Shown piece by piece: positions 23,065 through 32,190 of a DNA stretch of 44,461 nt. Origin of the DNA: an uncultured Bacteroides sp. GTDB taxonomy: Bacteria; Bacteroidota; Bacteroidia; Bacteroidales; Bacteroidaceae. How positions within the stretch are numbered: the first letter of the stretch is position 1; the number at the start of each line of letters is the position of its first letter. The stretch is from positions 1 through 44,461 of the forward strand of contig CAUHML010000023.1 of assembly GCA_959606905.1 (NCBI GenBank), read 5' to 3'. Made by a program: the position numbers and the translations under genes. The notes beneath the pieces were generated by a model. It had not been told where the DNA came from and did no database searches. It worked only from the letters and a program-made list of their open reading frames with translations.

Positions 23065-24138
23065 ATGATAGAGGAAGAACTTCCTGATGAATTGGAAAAT
23101 GACTTGGATGATATAGAACCTGTCGGTGACGAATCGCAACTCTACGAACACTTCCGTGTAGTGGTAGATAAGGGGCAGGCGATGGTCAGAGTCGACAAAT
23201 ATCTATTCGAACGTATTGTCAACGCTTCGCGTAACCGCATTCAGAAGGCTGCCGAAGACGGATTCGTTATGGCTAACGGCAAGCCGGTGAAGAGTAGCTA
23301 TAAGGTGAAGCCGTTGGATGTCATTACTGTGGTAATGGATCGTCCGCGTTATGAAAATGAAATTATTCCTGAAGATATTCCTCTTAATATCGTATATGAA
23401 GATAAGTATGTAATGGTTGTGAATAAGCCTGCAGGGCTGGTAGTACATCCGGGACACGGAAACTATCACGGCACTTTGGTGAATGCACTGGCCTGGCACA
23501 TGAAAGATGTGCCTGATTATGATGCTAATGACCCTCACGTCGGGCTTGTTCATCGGATTGATAAAGATACTTCCGGGTTGCTGGTGATTGCCAAAACACC
23601 GGATGCTAAAACAAATCTGGGATTGCAGTTCTTTAATAAGACAACCAAACGCAAGTACCGTGCTTTGGTGTGGGGAACTGTGGAACAGGATGAAGGAACG
23701 ATTGTCGGTAACATTGCCCGTAATCCGAAGGACCGGATGCAAATGGCGGTGATGTCCGACCCGGCAGTAGGAAAACATGCCGTAACTCATTATCGGGTAT
23801 TGGAACGGTTGGGATATGTCACTTTGGTGGAGTGCATACTTGAAACCGGACGTACTCATCAGATTCGTGTTCACATGAAACATATCGGGCACGTACTGTT
23901 TAACGACGAGCGTTATGGTGGTCATGAGATATTGAAAGGTACTCATTTTAGTAAGTACAAACAGTTTGTAAATAATTGCTTTGACACTTGTCCCCGACAG
24001 GCTTTGCATGCTATGACGTTGGGGTTTGTGCATCCCGTCACAGGTGAGGAGATGTACTTTACTTCCGAACTTCCGGATGACATGACCCGGCTTATCGAGA
24101 AGTGGAGAGGCTATATAAGTAATAGAGAATTAGAATGA
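23065..24138 (+). CDS. rluD: RluD-family 23S rRNA pseudouridine synthase
   Basis: A 357-residue RluA/RluD-type enzyme that converts uridines of 23S rRNA (helix 69 in the RluD case) to pseudouridine. An S4 RNA-binding domain is at about residues 40-105 (VRVDKYLFERIVNASRNRIQ), followed by the catalytic domain with the signature HRIDKDTSGLLVIAK, whose Asp is the nucleophile, and the ETGRTHQIRVHMKHIGH motif. An acidic N-terminal stretch of about 30 residues is not part of the family core. The ATG at 23065 is preferred; the frame further up uses TTG at 23029 and would overlap the PASTA gene. Its stop overlaps the ddl ATG by four bases. Confidence 0.93.
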   Translation: MIEEELPDELENDLDDIEPVGDESQLYEHFRVVVDKGQAMVRVDKYLFERIVNASRNRIQKAAEDGFVMANGKPVKSSYKVKPLDVITVVMDRPRYENEIIPEDIPLNIVYEDKYVMVVNKPAGLVVHPGHGNYHGTLVNALAWHMKDVPDYDANDPHVGLVHRIDKDTSGLLVIAKTPDAKTNLGLQFFNKTTKRKYRALVWGTVEQDEGTIVGNIARNPKDRMQMAVMSDPAVGKHAVTHYRVLERLGYVTLVECILETGRTHQIRVHMKHIGHVLFNDERYGGHEILKGTHFSKYKQFVNNCFDTCPRQALHAMTLGFVHPVTGEEMYFTSELPDDMTRLIEKWRGYISNRELE

Positions 24139-25109
24139 AACGCAACATCGCTATCGTAGCAGGAGGGGATACCTCTGAAATCGTAGTTTCCCTGCGTAGT
24201 GCACAGGGTATTTACTCCTTTATTGACAAGGAAAAGTATAATTTGTACATCGTAGAGATGGAGGGCCGTCGCTGGGAGGTACAATTACCGGACGGAAATA
24301 AAGTACCGGTAGACAGAAATGACTTTAGTTTTATGAACGGAACGGAAAAGGTTGTGTTCGATTTTGCTTATATCACCATTCACGGTACGCCGGGTGAGGA
24401 TGGACGTTTGCAAGGTTATTTCGATATGATGCGTATTCCGTATTCTTGTTGTGGAGTGTTGGCTGCTGCCATTACCTATGATAAGTTTGCTTGCAATCAA
24501 TATCTGAAAGCCTTTGGAGTGCGTATTGCCGAATCATTGTTATTGCGTCAGGGACAATCGGTGTCCGACGAGGATGTCTTGGAAAAGATTGGTTTGCCTT
24601 GCTTTATCAAACCAAGTCTGGGTGGCTCCAGTTTTGGAGTTACGAAGGTGAAGACGAAAGAACAAATCCAACCGGCTATTGTTAAAGCTTTCGGTGAGGC
24701 GGAAGAAGTGCTTGTGGAAGCTTTTATGGAAGGTACGGAATTGACTTGCGGTTGTTATAAAACCAAGGAAAAGTCAGTAGTTTTTCCGCCTACGGAAGTA
24801 GTGACTCATAATGAGTTTTTCGATTATGATGCTAAATATAATGGGCAGGTAGACGAGATAACTCCTGCACGCATTTCGGACGAATTGACCGACCGGGTGC
24901 AGATGTTGACTTCGGCTATCTATGATATATTGGGGTGTTCCGGCATTATCCGTGTGGATTATATTGTTACAGCCGGTGAAAAGATTAATCTTCTTGAAGT
25001 GAATACCACTCCGGGAATGACTGCGACAAGTTTTATTCCCCAGCAAGTACGTGCTGCCGGTCTGGAGATAAAGGATGTGATGACTGATATTATCGAAAAT
25101 AAATTTTAA
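24135..25109 (+). CDS. ddl: D-alanine--D-alanine ligase
   Basis: A 324-residue ATP-grasp ligase that joins two D-Ala for peptidoglycan precursors in the cytoplasm. Motifs: GGDTSEIVVSLRSAQGIY at the start (the usual Ser-Glu-x2-Ser-like D-Ala site), FDFAYITIHGTPGEDGRLQGYF, LPCFIKPSLGGSSFGVTKV (ATP grasp), VDYIV and LEVNTTPGMTATSFIPQQ (metal binding and second D-Ala site). Length is within the family's range. The ATG overlaps the rluD stop. It is followed after 8 bases by an acyltransferase gene. Confidence 0.97.
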   Translation: MKRNIAIVAGGDTSEIVVSLRSAQGIYSFIDKEKYNLYIVEMEGRRWEVQLPDGNKVPVDRNDFSFMNGTEKVVFDFAYITIHGTPGEDGRLQGYFDMMRIPYSCCGVLAAAITYDKFACNQYLKAFGVRIAESLLLRQGQSVSDEDVLEKIGLPCFIKPSLGGSSFGVTKVKTKEQIQPAIVKAFGEAEEVLVEAFMEGTELTCGCYKTKEKSVVFPPTEVVTHNEFFDYDAKYNGQVDEITPARISDELTDRVQMLTSAIYDILGCSGIIRVDYIVTAGEKINLLEVNTTPGMTATSFIPQQVRAAGLEIKDVMTDIIENKF

Positions 25110-25117
25110 TTACCGTT

Positions 25118-26266
25118 ATGGATCTGACAGAGTTTAATGAGATTCGTCCTTATAATGATGAGGAGCTTCCTCAAATCTTTGAGGAACTGATTGCCGATCC
25201 GGCTTTTCGGAAAGCTGCTACCGGAGCTATACCGAACGTTCCATTTGAACTTCTGGCGCAGAAAATGCGTACGTGTAAGACGAAACTTGATTTCCAGAAA
25301 GCATTCTGTTATGGTATTTTGTGGAAGATAGCGGAAGAACATACAAATGGACTGACATTAGATCACAATGCTTTGCCGAATAAGAAGAAAGCCTATACAT
25401 ATATTTCAAATCACAGGGATATTATCTTGGATTCAGGCTTCCTTTCTATTCTGTTGGTCGATCAGGGAATGGATACGGTAGAGATTGCTATTGGTGATAA
25501 CTTACTTATTTATCCTTGGATAAAGAAGCTGGTGCGTGTCAACAAGTCTTTTATTGTTCAGCGGGCACTTACGATGCGCCAGATGTTGGAGGCTTCGACG
25601 CGGATGTCCCGATATATGCATTATACCATTGCAGAGAAAAATCAATCTATTTGGATTGCACAGCGTGAAGGACGGGCGAAGGATTCTAATGACCGCACGC
25701 AAGATAGTGTCCTGAAAATGCTGGCAATGGGAGGTGAAGGAGATTTGATAGATCGCTTGAAGGAAATGAATATTGCTCCGCTTGCCATTTCATACGAATA
25801 TGATCCTTGCGACTTCCTGAAAGCACGTGAATTTCAGTTGAAAAGGGATATAGAAGGATATAAAAAAACAACACAAGACGACTTGATTAATATGCAAACC
25901 GGGCTTTTCGGATATAAAGGTAAGGTGCATTTTCAAGTTGCTTCTTGCATAAATGATGAACTGGAACAAATAGACCGCTCGTTACCGAAACCGGAATTGT
26001 TTGCTGCTATTTCTGCTTGTATTGATCAGAGAATTTATCGTAATTACCGGATGTATCCGGGAAATTACGTTGCTTATGACTGGTTGAATGGGACGACAGA
26101 GTTTACCGGGATTTATTCGCAGGAGGAGAAACAGCAGTTTGTAGGCTATATTGAGCAACAATTGGGTAAAATAGAGATTCCTAATAAGGATGAAGCTTTT
26201 CTGCGTGAGAAGTTGTTATTAATGTATGCCAATCCATTAATAAACCATTTAGCTGCGTGTCGATGA
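25118..26266 (+). CDS. PlsC/GPAT-like acyltransferase
   Basis: A 382-residue acyltransferase likely used in phospholipid or lipid synthesis at the inner membrane. The acyltransferase motif I is SNHRDIILD (His99 to Asp105, an H-x5-D form rather than the common H-x4-D), and WIAQREGRAKDSNDRTQ is a motif III resembling EGxRSR/K of glycerol-3-phosphate acyltransferases. The remaining ~150 C-terminal residues have no motif I recognise. No clear transmembrane helix is present. It lies within the ddl cluster; its stop codon overlaps the NigD gene's ATG by four bases. Acceptor (glycerol-3-phosphate, lysophosphatidate or an ornithine lipid) is not clear. Confidence 0.83.
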   Translation: MDLTEFNEIRPYNDEELPQIFEELIADPAFRKAATGAIPNVPFELLAQKMRTCKTKLDFQKAFCYGILWKIAEEHTNGLTLDHNALPNKKKAYTYISNHRDIILDSGFLSILLVDQGMDTVEIAIGDNLLIYPWIKKLVRVNKSFIVQRALTMRQMLEASTRMSRYMHYTIAEKNQSIWIAQREGRAKDSNDRTQDSVLKMLAMGGEGDLIDRLKEMNIAPLAISYEYDPCDFLKAREFQLKRDIEGYKKTTQDDLINMQTGLFGYKGKVHFQVASCINDELEQIDRSLPKPELFAAISACIDQRIYRNYRMYPGNYVAYDWLNGTTEFTGIYSQEEKQQFVGYIEQQLGKIEIPNKDEAFLREKLLLMYANPLINHLAACR

Positions 26267-26970
26267 GAATAAGAAAGTTACATATAGTCTGGTTTTGGGG
26301 ATTACTTTTGCTGATGTCCGCTTGTGGGGAGGATGATTATTATTATCCGTCGGTTAAATTGGAATTTGTAACAGTGAAGGCTGGAACGGATGGTAGTATA
26401 CAGACGTTGATACCTGATAATGGGGAAGCGTTGACTGTATCTAAAGATCGTACGGGTTCTGCTATTTCGCCAAATACTTCCAGGCGTGTAATGAGTAATT
26501 ATGAAACGCTTTCGAACGGGCACACGGCTACAGCTGTGATTTATTCTTTGCAATCTCTTGTTACGCCGACACCTAAACCGGCAGATGATCCAACTTATAA
26601 AGACGGGTTAAAGCATGATCCGGTAGATGTTGTCAGTATCTGGTTGGGAAGAGGTTATCTGAATATGATTCTGAATCTCAAGGTTAATGGTGGTAAACAG
26701 CATGTTTTCGGCATAGTGGAAGATTTGTCCGAATTTGAAACAAATGGTACTGTAAATATGTTATTGTACCATGATGCGAATGGTGATGAGGAGTACTATA
26801 ATCGTCGTGCTTATCTCTCTGTTCCTTTGGATAAATATGCGGATGCAGAGAATCCCGGTCAAAAGATAACGATTAAGTTCAAATATTATACGTATGATAA
26901 GGACGGCACTGCAATAGAATCTGGTAAGTACTGTAACCCCGGATTTGAATATGTTCCGGATAAGAATTGA
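26263..26970 (+). CDS. NigD-like lipoprotein
   Basis: A 235-residue lipoprotein of the Bacteroidales NigD family (bacteriocin/immunity-linked name; function not known). It has lipobox LLMSAC with Cys21 followed by the acidic run GEDDYYYPSVKLEFVT, typical of NigD N-terminal OB-like domains, then a beta-sandwich C-terminal region (VVSIWLGRGYLNMILNLKVN, RRAYLSVPLDKY, ITIKFKYYTYDKDG). The frame could begin at the GTG at 26257, but ATG at 26263 is preferred and forms an ATGA overlap with the acyltransferase stop. It is followed 10 bases later by a rhodanese lipoprotein. Confidence 0.85.
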   Translation: MRIRKLHIVWFWGLLLLMSACGEDDYYYPSVKLEFVTVKAGTDGSIQTLIPDNGEALTVSKDRTGSAISPNTSRRVMSNYETLSNGHTATAVIYSLQSLVTPTPKPADDPTYKDGLKHDPVDVVSIWLGRGYLNMILNLKVNGGKQHVFGIVEDLSEFETNGTVNMLLYHDANGDEEYYNRRAYLSVPLDKYADAENPGQKITIKFKYYTYDKDGTAIESGKYCNPGFEYVPDKN

Positions 26971-26980
26971 ATAATAGAGT

Positions 26981-27376
26981 ATGATGTTTAAAATGAATCA
27001 ACTAGCTGTGGGATTATTTTTATTTCTCTCTTCTCTTTTCTCTTGTCAGCAGAAAGGAGATTTCAAGTCTATGAACGTGGATGATTTTGATAACCTCATT
27101 CAGAATGAGGATATACAGCGTTTGGATGTCCGTACTTTGGCAGAGTATTCGGAAGGACATATTGCAAAGACAATCAATATCAATGTAATGGATGATTCTT
27201 TTGCTTCAATGGCAGATTCGCTGTTGCAAAAAGATAAACCGGTAGCTGTGTATTGCCGTAGCGGCAAGCGGAGCAAAAAGGCTGCGAATATTCTGAGTGA
27301 GAAAGGGTATAAGGTCTTTGAACTTGATAAGGGATTCAATTCTTGGCAGGAGGCAGGCAAGGAGATTGAGCATTAG
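26981..27376 (+). CDS. Rhodanese-domain lipoprotein
   Basis: A 131-residue exported protein with a single rhodanese domain (sulfurtransferase fold). The signal peptide ends SLFSC with lipidated Cys22. The domain runs about residues 35-128: LDVRTLAEYSEGHIAKTININ, then the active-site loop VYCRSGKRSKKAA with Cys92, and FELDKGFNSWQEAG at the end. Single-domain periplasmic rhodaneses are common in Bacteroides and may serve in thiol or sulfur handling; the substrate is unknown. It is the last gene of the + strand cluster that begins with the PASTA protein. Met2 or Met5 could also be the start. Confidence 0.9.
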   Translation: MMFKMNQLAVGLFLFLSSLFSCQQKGDFKSMNVDDFDNLIQNEDIQRLDVRTLAEYSEGHIAKTININVMDDSFASMADSLLQKDKPVAVYCRSGKRSKKAANILSEKGYKVFELDKGFNSWQEAGKEIEH

Positions 27377-27398
27377 TCGATGTGGTGAAAAATATAGG

Positions 27399-27480
27399 TT
27401 TTAGACATGGATTAATTGGTTTGACGGTGTGGCGGTGATATTAATAGAGAATTGTCTATTCGTTTAGTCCATGTCTAAAA
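27399..27480. terminator. 13-base perfect inverted repeat between convergent genes
   Basis: TTTTAGACATGGA (27399-27411) and TCCATGTCTAAAA (27468-27480) are exact reverse complements 56 bases apart, in the 116-base gap between the rhodanese gene and the convergent secreted-protein gene. The A/T runs at the outer ends would serve as T-tracts in either direction. Confidence 0.5.
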
Positions 27481-27492
27481 ATAAAAAGTTGA

Positions 27493-28197
27493 TCACTCTT
27501 TCTCAGCTTTAAGCTCTATTCCTATTACAAAATAATGGGGTATGTCTTTAAGGATTTCTGCTTTCATTTCCGGATCAATTTCTCTTTCTCCACAAAATCG
27601 GATGATGTCATGTTGCTTGTCCAGCCAAGCGGAACCATATAAAATTAAAGGAATTTTCAAATGGTCTGTGTCTTGTATAGGCTGAAATTTAAATAGGCGC
27701 GGGTAATAAATATAAGAGTGGTATTTTTCTATTGCCTGTAATTTTAATGGTGCACCACCTTTCATCGTTCCCGGTACATTAATAGTGCAAACTGAAGTCG
27801 AATCATTGGACTTTCTAAGATATATTGACATCTCTTTGATATTCTCCCATTCGTTCTTGCCTTCCGGAATATGTTTTATTTCCCGGAAAGCTTGACGATG
27901 TTCTTCTGGTACTGCATTTAAAGACTGAATGTTTTTCCCGAGTCTGATATTATGCACTTGTTTGGGGGATTTTCCATTTTCATACTCATCCATGTAGACA
28001 GTGACCGTATATACTTTGTTCAGAAACTCTTTTAATTCAAAACGGAACATGTGAATGTCCATAGCTTCCAGTACATTATAGATATCTTCTAATTGTGGTT
28101 CTGACTGTATTACTTGAGGCTTTTTTTCTTGGGCATTTGCTATGCCTGCAACAACGCACAGGCATAGCAATATGATTATTAGTTTACTTTTGAACAT
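27493..28197 (-). CDS. Secreted protein of unknown function
   Basis: A 234-residue protein with a signal peptide (LIIILLCLCVVAGIANAQ) and no lipobox, so probably periplasmic. The body is mixed alpha/beta with segments such as LEDIYNVLEAMDIHMFRFELKEFL and PHYFVIGIELKAEKE; I recognise no domain or catalytic motif. Start at 28197 is preferred, since the upstream ATG at 28215 would overlap the argF' coding region. The gene begins 4 bases after the argF' stop, so it is probably the last gene of the proB-proA-argF' transcript, although no metabolic connection is evident. Similar to family-specific Bacteroidales hypothetical proteins, but I cannot name the family. Confidence 0.75.
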   Translation of the reverse strand: MFKSKLIIILLCLCVVAGIANAQEKKPQVIQSEPQLEDIYNVLEAMDIHMFRFELKEFLNKVYTVTVYMDEYENGKSPKQVHNIRLGKNIQSLNAVPEEHRQAFREIKHIPEGKNEWENIKEMSIYLRKSNDSTSVCTINVPGTMKGGAPLKLQAIEKYHSYIYYPRLFKFQPIQDTDHLKIPLILYGSAWLDKQHDIIRFCGEREIDPEMKAEILKDIPHYFVIGIELKAEKE

Positions 28198-28201
28198 GAT
28201 G

Positions 28202-29155
28202 TTATAGACTTTCAAGTAATTTCTTTAAGACGACTGTCGCTGAGATCTCACGGTTAGCAGCTTCCGGAATAACGATAGATTGCGGGCTTTCGATAACGTC
28301 ATCCGTCACAATCATGTTTCTGCGTACAGGAAGACAGTGCATGAAGAAAGCGTTATTAGTCACTTCCATTTGTCGGTCGCTGACAGTCCATTCTCGGTCT
28401 TTACTCAATATCTGTCCGTAATTGTCGCCTGCATAGGCTGCCCAGTTCTTGGCATATATAAAGTCGGCTCCTTCGAAAGCCTTCATTTGGTCGTATTCCA
28501 CCTTGGCATTTCCTACAAATTGTGGAGCCAGTTCATAGCCTTCGGGATGAGTAATGACGAAATCATAGTCGGTGGCGTTCATCCATTCGGCAAATGAGTT
28601 GGGAACAGCCTGTGGTAATGGACGCGGATGCGGAGCCCAAGTCATAACCACTTTCGGGCGTACAGTTTTTTTGTATTCTTCGATGGTGATCAAGTCTGCG
28701 AAACTTTGCAACGGATGGCGGGTTGCTGCTTCCATAGAGAATACGGGGCGTCCCGAATACTGGATAAATTGATTCAGAATCGTTTCCTGATAATCGAAAT
28801 CACGATTCTCGAAGCGTGCAAAAGAGCGTACTCCGATTATATCGCAGTAACATCCCATGACGGGGATGGCTTCCAGTAAATGTTCGGGTTTGTCGCCGTC
28901 CATGATAACACCGCGTTCTGTTTCCAGTTTCCATGCACCCTGGTTGATGTCCAACACCATTACGTTCATTCCCAGATTTAAAGCGGCCTTCTGTGTGCTG
29001 AGGCGTGTACGTAGACTGGAATTGAAGAAGATCATCATTAATGTCTTGTTACGTCCTAATTCTACATACTTGAAGCGGTCTTTTTTGATTTCAAATGCTT
29101 CTGCAAGGGCTGATTTTAAATCGCCGATGTCCTGTACACAAGTAAATTTCTTCAT
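28202..29155 (-). CDS. argF': N-succinylornithine carbamoyltransferase
   Basis: A 317-residue transcarbamylase of the arginine pathway. It transfers the carbamoyl group of carbamoyl phosphate to acylated ornithine. Conserved segments: FFNSSLRTRLS (carbamoyl phosphate loop), NQGAWKLETERGVIMDG, MEAATRHPLQSFADL and MHCLPVRRN. With the start at 29155, residue 90 is Pro (GDKPEHLLEA). From memory, Pro90 in the Bacteroides fragilis enzyme marks use of N-succinylornithine, while Glu at the same place marks the acetylornithine enzyme of Xanthomonas. The longer frame to 29212 is not needed. It lies 84 bases after proA on the same strand. Confidence 0.92.
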   Translation of the reverse strand: MKKFTCVQDIGDLKSALAEAFEIKKDRFKYVELGRNKTLMMIFFNSSLRTRLSTQKAALNLGMNVMVLDINQGAWKLETERGVIMDGDKPEHLLEAIPVMGCYCDIIGVRSFARFENRDFDYQETILNQFIQYSGRPVFSMEAATRHPLQSFADLITIEEYKKTVRPKVVMTWAPHPRPLPQAVPNSFAEWMNATDYDFVITHPEGYELAPQFVGNAKVEYDQMKAFEGADFIYAKNWAAYAGDNYGQILSKDREWTVSDRQMEVTNNAFFMHCLPVRRNMIVTDDVIESPQSIVIPEAANREISATVVLKKLLESL

Positions 29156-29239
29156 GTTTTCTATAATTAATTCGTTATTATACGATTTATCTTTCAACTG
29201 TTTGCTATTCACAGTTTATAGTTCACTATTACATACATA

Positions 29240-30493
29240 TTACCATCTTGTCTGTCCATTTCCTTCAATGACCCATTTATATGAGGTCATTTCTTCCAAT
29301 CCCATGGGACCACGTGCATGCAATTTCTGGGTACTGATACCTATTTCTGCTCCCAAACCGAATTGGGCTCCATCGGTGAAGGCCGTAGAGACATTAGTAT
29401 ATATACAAGCAGCATCTACTATTTTAGTAAACAACGCTGCACGTTCCTTGTTCTCTGTGACGATGCATTCGCTGTGTCTGGAACTGTTTTCTTGGATATG
29501 CCTCAAAGCATCTTCAAAACTCTTCACTGTTTTAACCGCCATTTTATAGTCCAAGAACTCTGTGCCGAAACTTTCTTTCGTTGCAGGTTGCAGAAGTTCG
29601 GCAGGATAATGGCCGTCTAATGCCTGATAGGCTCGCGGATCGGCATATATAATCACATTGCTGTCTTTTAACTTTTCGCAAAGCAAAGGAAGCTTATCCA
29701 GTCTTTTTTCATGTACGATAGTACAGTCCAATGCATTACATACACTGACTCTGCGTGTTTTGGCATTATAAATAATATCTGCCCCTTTACTTACATCTCC
29801 AAACTCATCAAAGTAAGTGTGGCAAATACCGGCCCCTGTTTCAATGACCGGGATTTTTGCATTGTTGCGTACAAAATTGATAAGGTTACTACTTCCTCTG
29901 GGGATAACCAGATCGATATAACCTACTGCATTTAGTAATGCTGTTGTAGCTTCTCTATCGACTGGGAGTAGCTCGACAATATGTGGATTGATATTGAATT
30001 CTTTTAGTACTTCGTGAATAACACAGATAATGGCCCGGTTGGAATAATCGGCGTCGCTTCCTCCTTTCAATACACAGGCATTTCCGCTTTTCAGGCAAAG
30101 GGAGAATACATCGAAACTCACATTAGGTCGTGCTTCGTAGATGATTCCTATTGCTCCGAAAGGCACGCTGATTTTGGTCAGTTTCATTCCGTTGGGGCGT
30201 ATGGTCTCTTTCAACACCCTTCCTAAGGGAGAGGGAAGCGTTGCAACATTACGTGTATCTGTGGCAATGTCTTTCAAACGCTCCTCTGTCAGTTTCAACC
30301 GGTCATACTTTGGATCATTCTTATCCATTCGTGCGAGGTCTTTTTCATTTTCTGCCAGAATAAACGGTGTCTCTGCAATAGCTGCATCAGCTACTGCATT
30401 TAGTATCTGATTGATTATTGTGTCATCCAGGATTGCCAATTCACGGCTAGCTGCTTGTACGGCAGCGAAGGTTTCGTTTAAGTTAGTAACCAT
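29240..30493 (-). CDS. proA: Glutamate-5-semialdehyde dehydrogenase (gamma-glutamyl phosphate reductase)
   Basis: A 417-residue NADPH-dependent aldehyde dehydrogenase fold enzyme for the second step of proline synthesis. Typical segments: [89 protein letters not shown] with the catalytic Cys in the VCNALD loop, and [11 protein letters not shown]. The length is as expected. It follows proB with a 23-base gap, the usual order. Confidence 0.97.
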   Translation of the reverse strand: MVTNLNETFAAVQAASRELAILDDTIINQILNAVADAAIAETPFILAENEKDLARMDKNDPKYDRLKLTEERLKDIATDTRNVATLPSPLGRVLKETIRPNGMKLTKISVPFGAIGIIYEARPNVSFDVFSLCLKSGNACVLKGGSDADYSNRAIICVIHEVLKEFNINPHIVELLPVDREATTALLNAVGYIDLVIPRGSSNLINFVRNNAKIPVIETGAGICHTYFDEFGDVSKGADIIYNAKTRRVSVCNALDCTIVHEKRLDKLPLLCEKLKDSNVIIYADPRAYQALDGHYPAELLQPATKESFGTEFLDYKMAVKTVKSFEDALRHIQENSSRHSECIVTENKERAALFTKIVDAACIYTNVSTAFTDGAQFGLGAEIGISTQKLHARGPMGLEEMTSYKWVIEGNGQTRW

Positions 30494-30516
30494 ACACTTT
30501 TTTTTCTTTCGATTAA

Positions 30517-31599
30517 TTATTCAATGTATAGATAGTCGTAATGTACTACCGCTTTTTTACCATGTTTTCCTATAGCTTCCTTTGCTTGTCTAGCATCACA
30601 ATTTACTTTCCCTATTCCTACCTGATTTCCCTGAAAATCCATGATACGCACAATATCGTCTTTTTCAAATTCTCCTTCAATACGTGTAATACCGATCGGA
30701 AGAATACTGACTGCATTTTCAGAATTTAGTATTTCGGTAGCACACTTATTAATGTGAATTTCACCTTTTGCGAATCCCTCACTGTGGGCAATCCATTTTT
30801 TTACGCTGGATACCGGTTCGTTGGAAGGAATGAATCGTGTGCAGAGAGTTTCATCCGGATGTTGAAGCAGGTCGACCAGGATATTATCTCGTTTCCCATT
30901 GGCGATAATTACCGTAATCCCTTCATCTGCTACTTTGCGGGCTATATTGGTCTTTGTCAACATCCCCCCTCGGCCGAAACTGGACTTGGAAGCTTGGATA
31001 TAGTTGGATAGATCTTTTCCATGCTCAATCTCACGAATGACGGAAGAATCCGGATTTGAAGGAGAACCATTATAAATTCCGTTTATATTGCTGAGGATAA
31101 TCAATGCTTGTACATTCATCATCGAGGCAATGAGTCCGGATAGTTCATCATTATCGGTGAACATCAGTTCACTGACAGAAATCGTATCGTTTTCATTTAC
31201 AATCGGAATTACTCCATTTGCAAGCATCACTGTCATACAGTTTTTCTGATTGAGATAATGGCGGCGTGTGCCAAAACTTTCTTTTGTAGTCAATACCTGG
31301 CCAACAGGAATATTATGTTCGCGGAAAAGCTCATAATAACGATTGATTAACTTTGCCTGTCCTACTGCAGAAAACAATTGGCGTTGGTCTACACTGTCGA
31401 GTTTTTTTTGTGGGGATACTTCACTACGTCCTGACGCTACTGCTCCTGACGAAATGAGAATAATCTCCACTCCCGATTTATGCAATTCTGCTATCTGATC
31501 AACAAGCGCTGACATACGAGTAACGTCCAGCGTCCCATCTCGGCGTGTTAATACATTGCTACCGACCTTTACTGCAACCCGTGTAAATACCTGTTTCAT
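30517..31599 (-). CDS. proB: Glutamate 5-kinase
   Basis: A 360-residue cytoplasmic kinase forming gamma-glutamyl phosphate, the first step of proline synthesis and the usual target of proline feedback. The amino acid kinase domain is shown by [63 protein letters not shown] (split by family order) and [21 protein letters not shown]. The last ~85 residues form a PUA domain ([32 protein letters not shown]). Start at 31599 is preferred because the promoter box TATATTTG lies at 31630-31637; the longer frame to 31632 would start within it. Confidence 0.96.
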   Translation of the reverse strand: MKQVFTRVAVKVGSNVLTRRDGTLDVTRMSALVDQIAELHKSGVEIILISSGAVASGRSEVSPQKKLDSVDQRQLFSAVGQAKLINRYYELFREHNIPVGQVLTTKESFGTRRHYLNQKNCMTVMLANGVIPIVNENDTISVSELMFTDNDELSGLIASMMNVQALIILSNINGIYNGSPSNPDSSVIREIEHGKDLSNYIQASKSSFGRGGMLTKTNIARKVADEGITVIIANGKRDNILVDLLQHPDETLCTRFIPSNEPVSSVKKWIAHSEGFAKGEIHINKCATEILNSENAVSILPIGITRIEGEFEKDDIVRIMDFQGNQVGIGKVNCDARQAKEAIGKHGKKAVVHYDYLYIE

Positions 31600-31629
31600 T
31601 TTTGCTAATTTACTGACGATTTGAAAGTA

Positions 31630-31663
31630 CAAATATAGAACTTTTTATCGATATGTTACCAAA
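31630..31663 (-). promoter_or_regulatory. proBA-argF' promoter
   Basis: On the - strand, TTTG (31660-31663) and the -7 box TATATTTG (31630-31637) are separated by 22 bases. Transcription would begin near 31624, setting the proB start at 31599. Confidence 0.7.
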
Positions 31664-31712
31664 ACGGGCTGAAAAGAATTATCTTAGCATCCTGATAGAG
31701 AAAAAGTAAATA

Positions 31713-31874
31713 ATGAGATATACGAATCTACAAGTAGAACAGATGACTTCCTTCATCATATTTGAAAGTGCACACATCAATATTACTCCCTGTGTCAATT
31801 TGGGTACGGGAGATGAAAAATATACATACGGTCCTCCTAGGCCAATTCACTGGAGAATATCAGAGAAGGCCTGA
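31713..31874 (+). CDS. Possible 53-residue protein, unknown
   Basis: An open frame of 53 codons in the 248-base gap between proB and the DUF2007 gene, opposite in strand to both. The ATG is preceded by an A-rich stretch (agaaaaagtaaata), which is usual for Bacteroides ribosome sites. The peptide begins MRYTNLQVEQMTSFIIFESA and ends in a Pro/Arg/aromatic tail containing YTYGPPRPIHWRIS. No promoter is evident and I recognise no family. It may be a small gene, a decayed fragment or a chance frame. Confidence 0.3.
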   Translation: MRYTNLQVEQMTSFIIFESAHINITPCVNLGTGDEKYTYGPPRPIHWRISEKA

Positions 31875-31880
31875 AGTGTA

Positions 31881-32114
31881 TTAGTCGTTATCTTTTTCTG
31901 CTCGACTTCTGATTAGTTCGGTGGCGGATTCGTATTCGTCTTCAGTGACAAGGACAGAGACTGCCGGAGCAATATAGGGTGCCAATGTACCCATAATTCC
32001 ATCTTTGATAACGCAGCGAATGTCATTGCTTTCTAATAATCCCTTGATGATTTCTGCCTCCCACGGAGAGCCGGAGAATACTTCTATCGACTTGCTGTAA
32101 TCTTCTTCTTTCAT
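31881..32114 (-). CDS. DUF2007 domain protein (putative signal-transducing protein)
   Basis: A 77-residue acidic protein of the DUF2007 family: IEVFSGSPWEAEIIKGLLESNDIRCVIKDG and SVLVTEDEYESATELIRSR. The fold is a small ferredoxin-like alpha/beta unit related to PII-like and GlnB-like modules, often described as signal transducing, but the partner is unknown. It is full length. It lies downstream of murI on the same strand, with its own TATATTTG box at 32144-32151, so it is probably transcribed separately. Confidence 0.88.
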   Translation of the reverse strand: MKEEDYSKSIEVFSGSPWEAEIIKGLLESNDIRCVIKDGIMGTLAPYIAPAVSVLVTEDEYESATELIRSRAEKDND

Positions 32115-32143
32115 GATCTTATGGTATTAAGGGTTGTTGTTTA

Positions 32144-32151
32144 CAAATATA
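32144..32151 (-). promoter_or_regulatory. -7 promoter box for the DUF2007 gene
   Basis: On the - strand this reads TATATTTG, 30 bases before the start codon. No -33 TTTG at the usual distance. Confidence 0.45.
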
Positions 32152-32190
32152 ACAAGAAATGGCAATAAATAGTTATTCTTTTCCAGAATT

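Noticed and set aside
23203..24033. 276-codon frame on the - strand inside rluD
   Set aside because: The + strand encodes the S4 and pseudouridine synthase signatures; the reverse product looks like a codon-use artefact.
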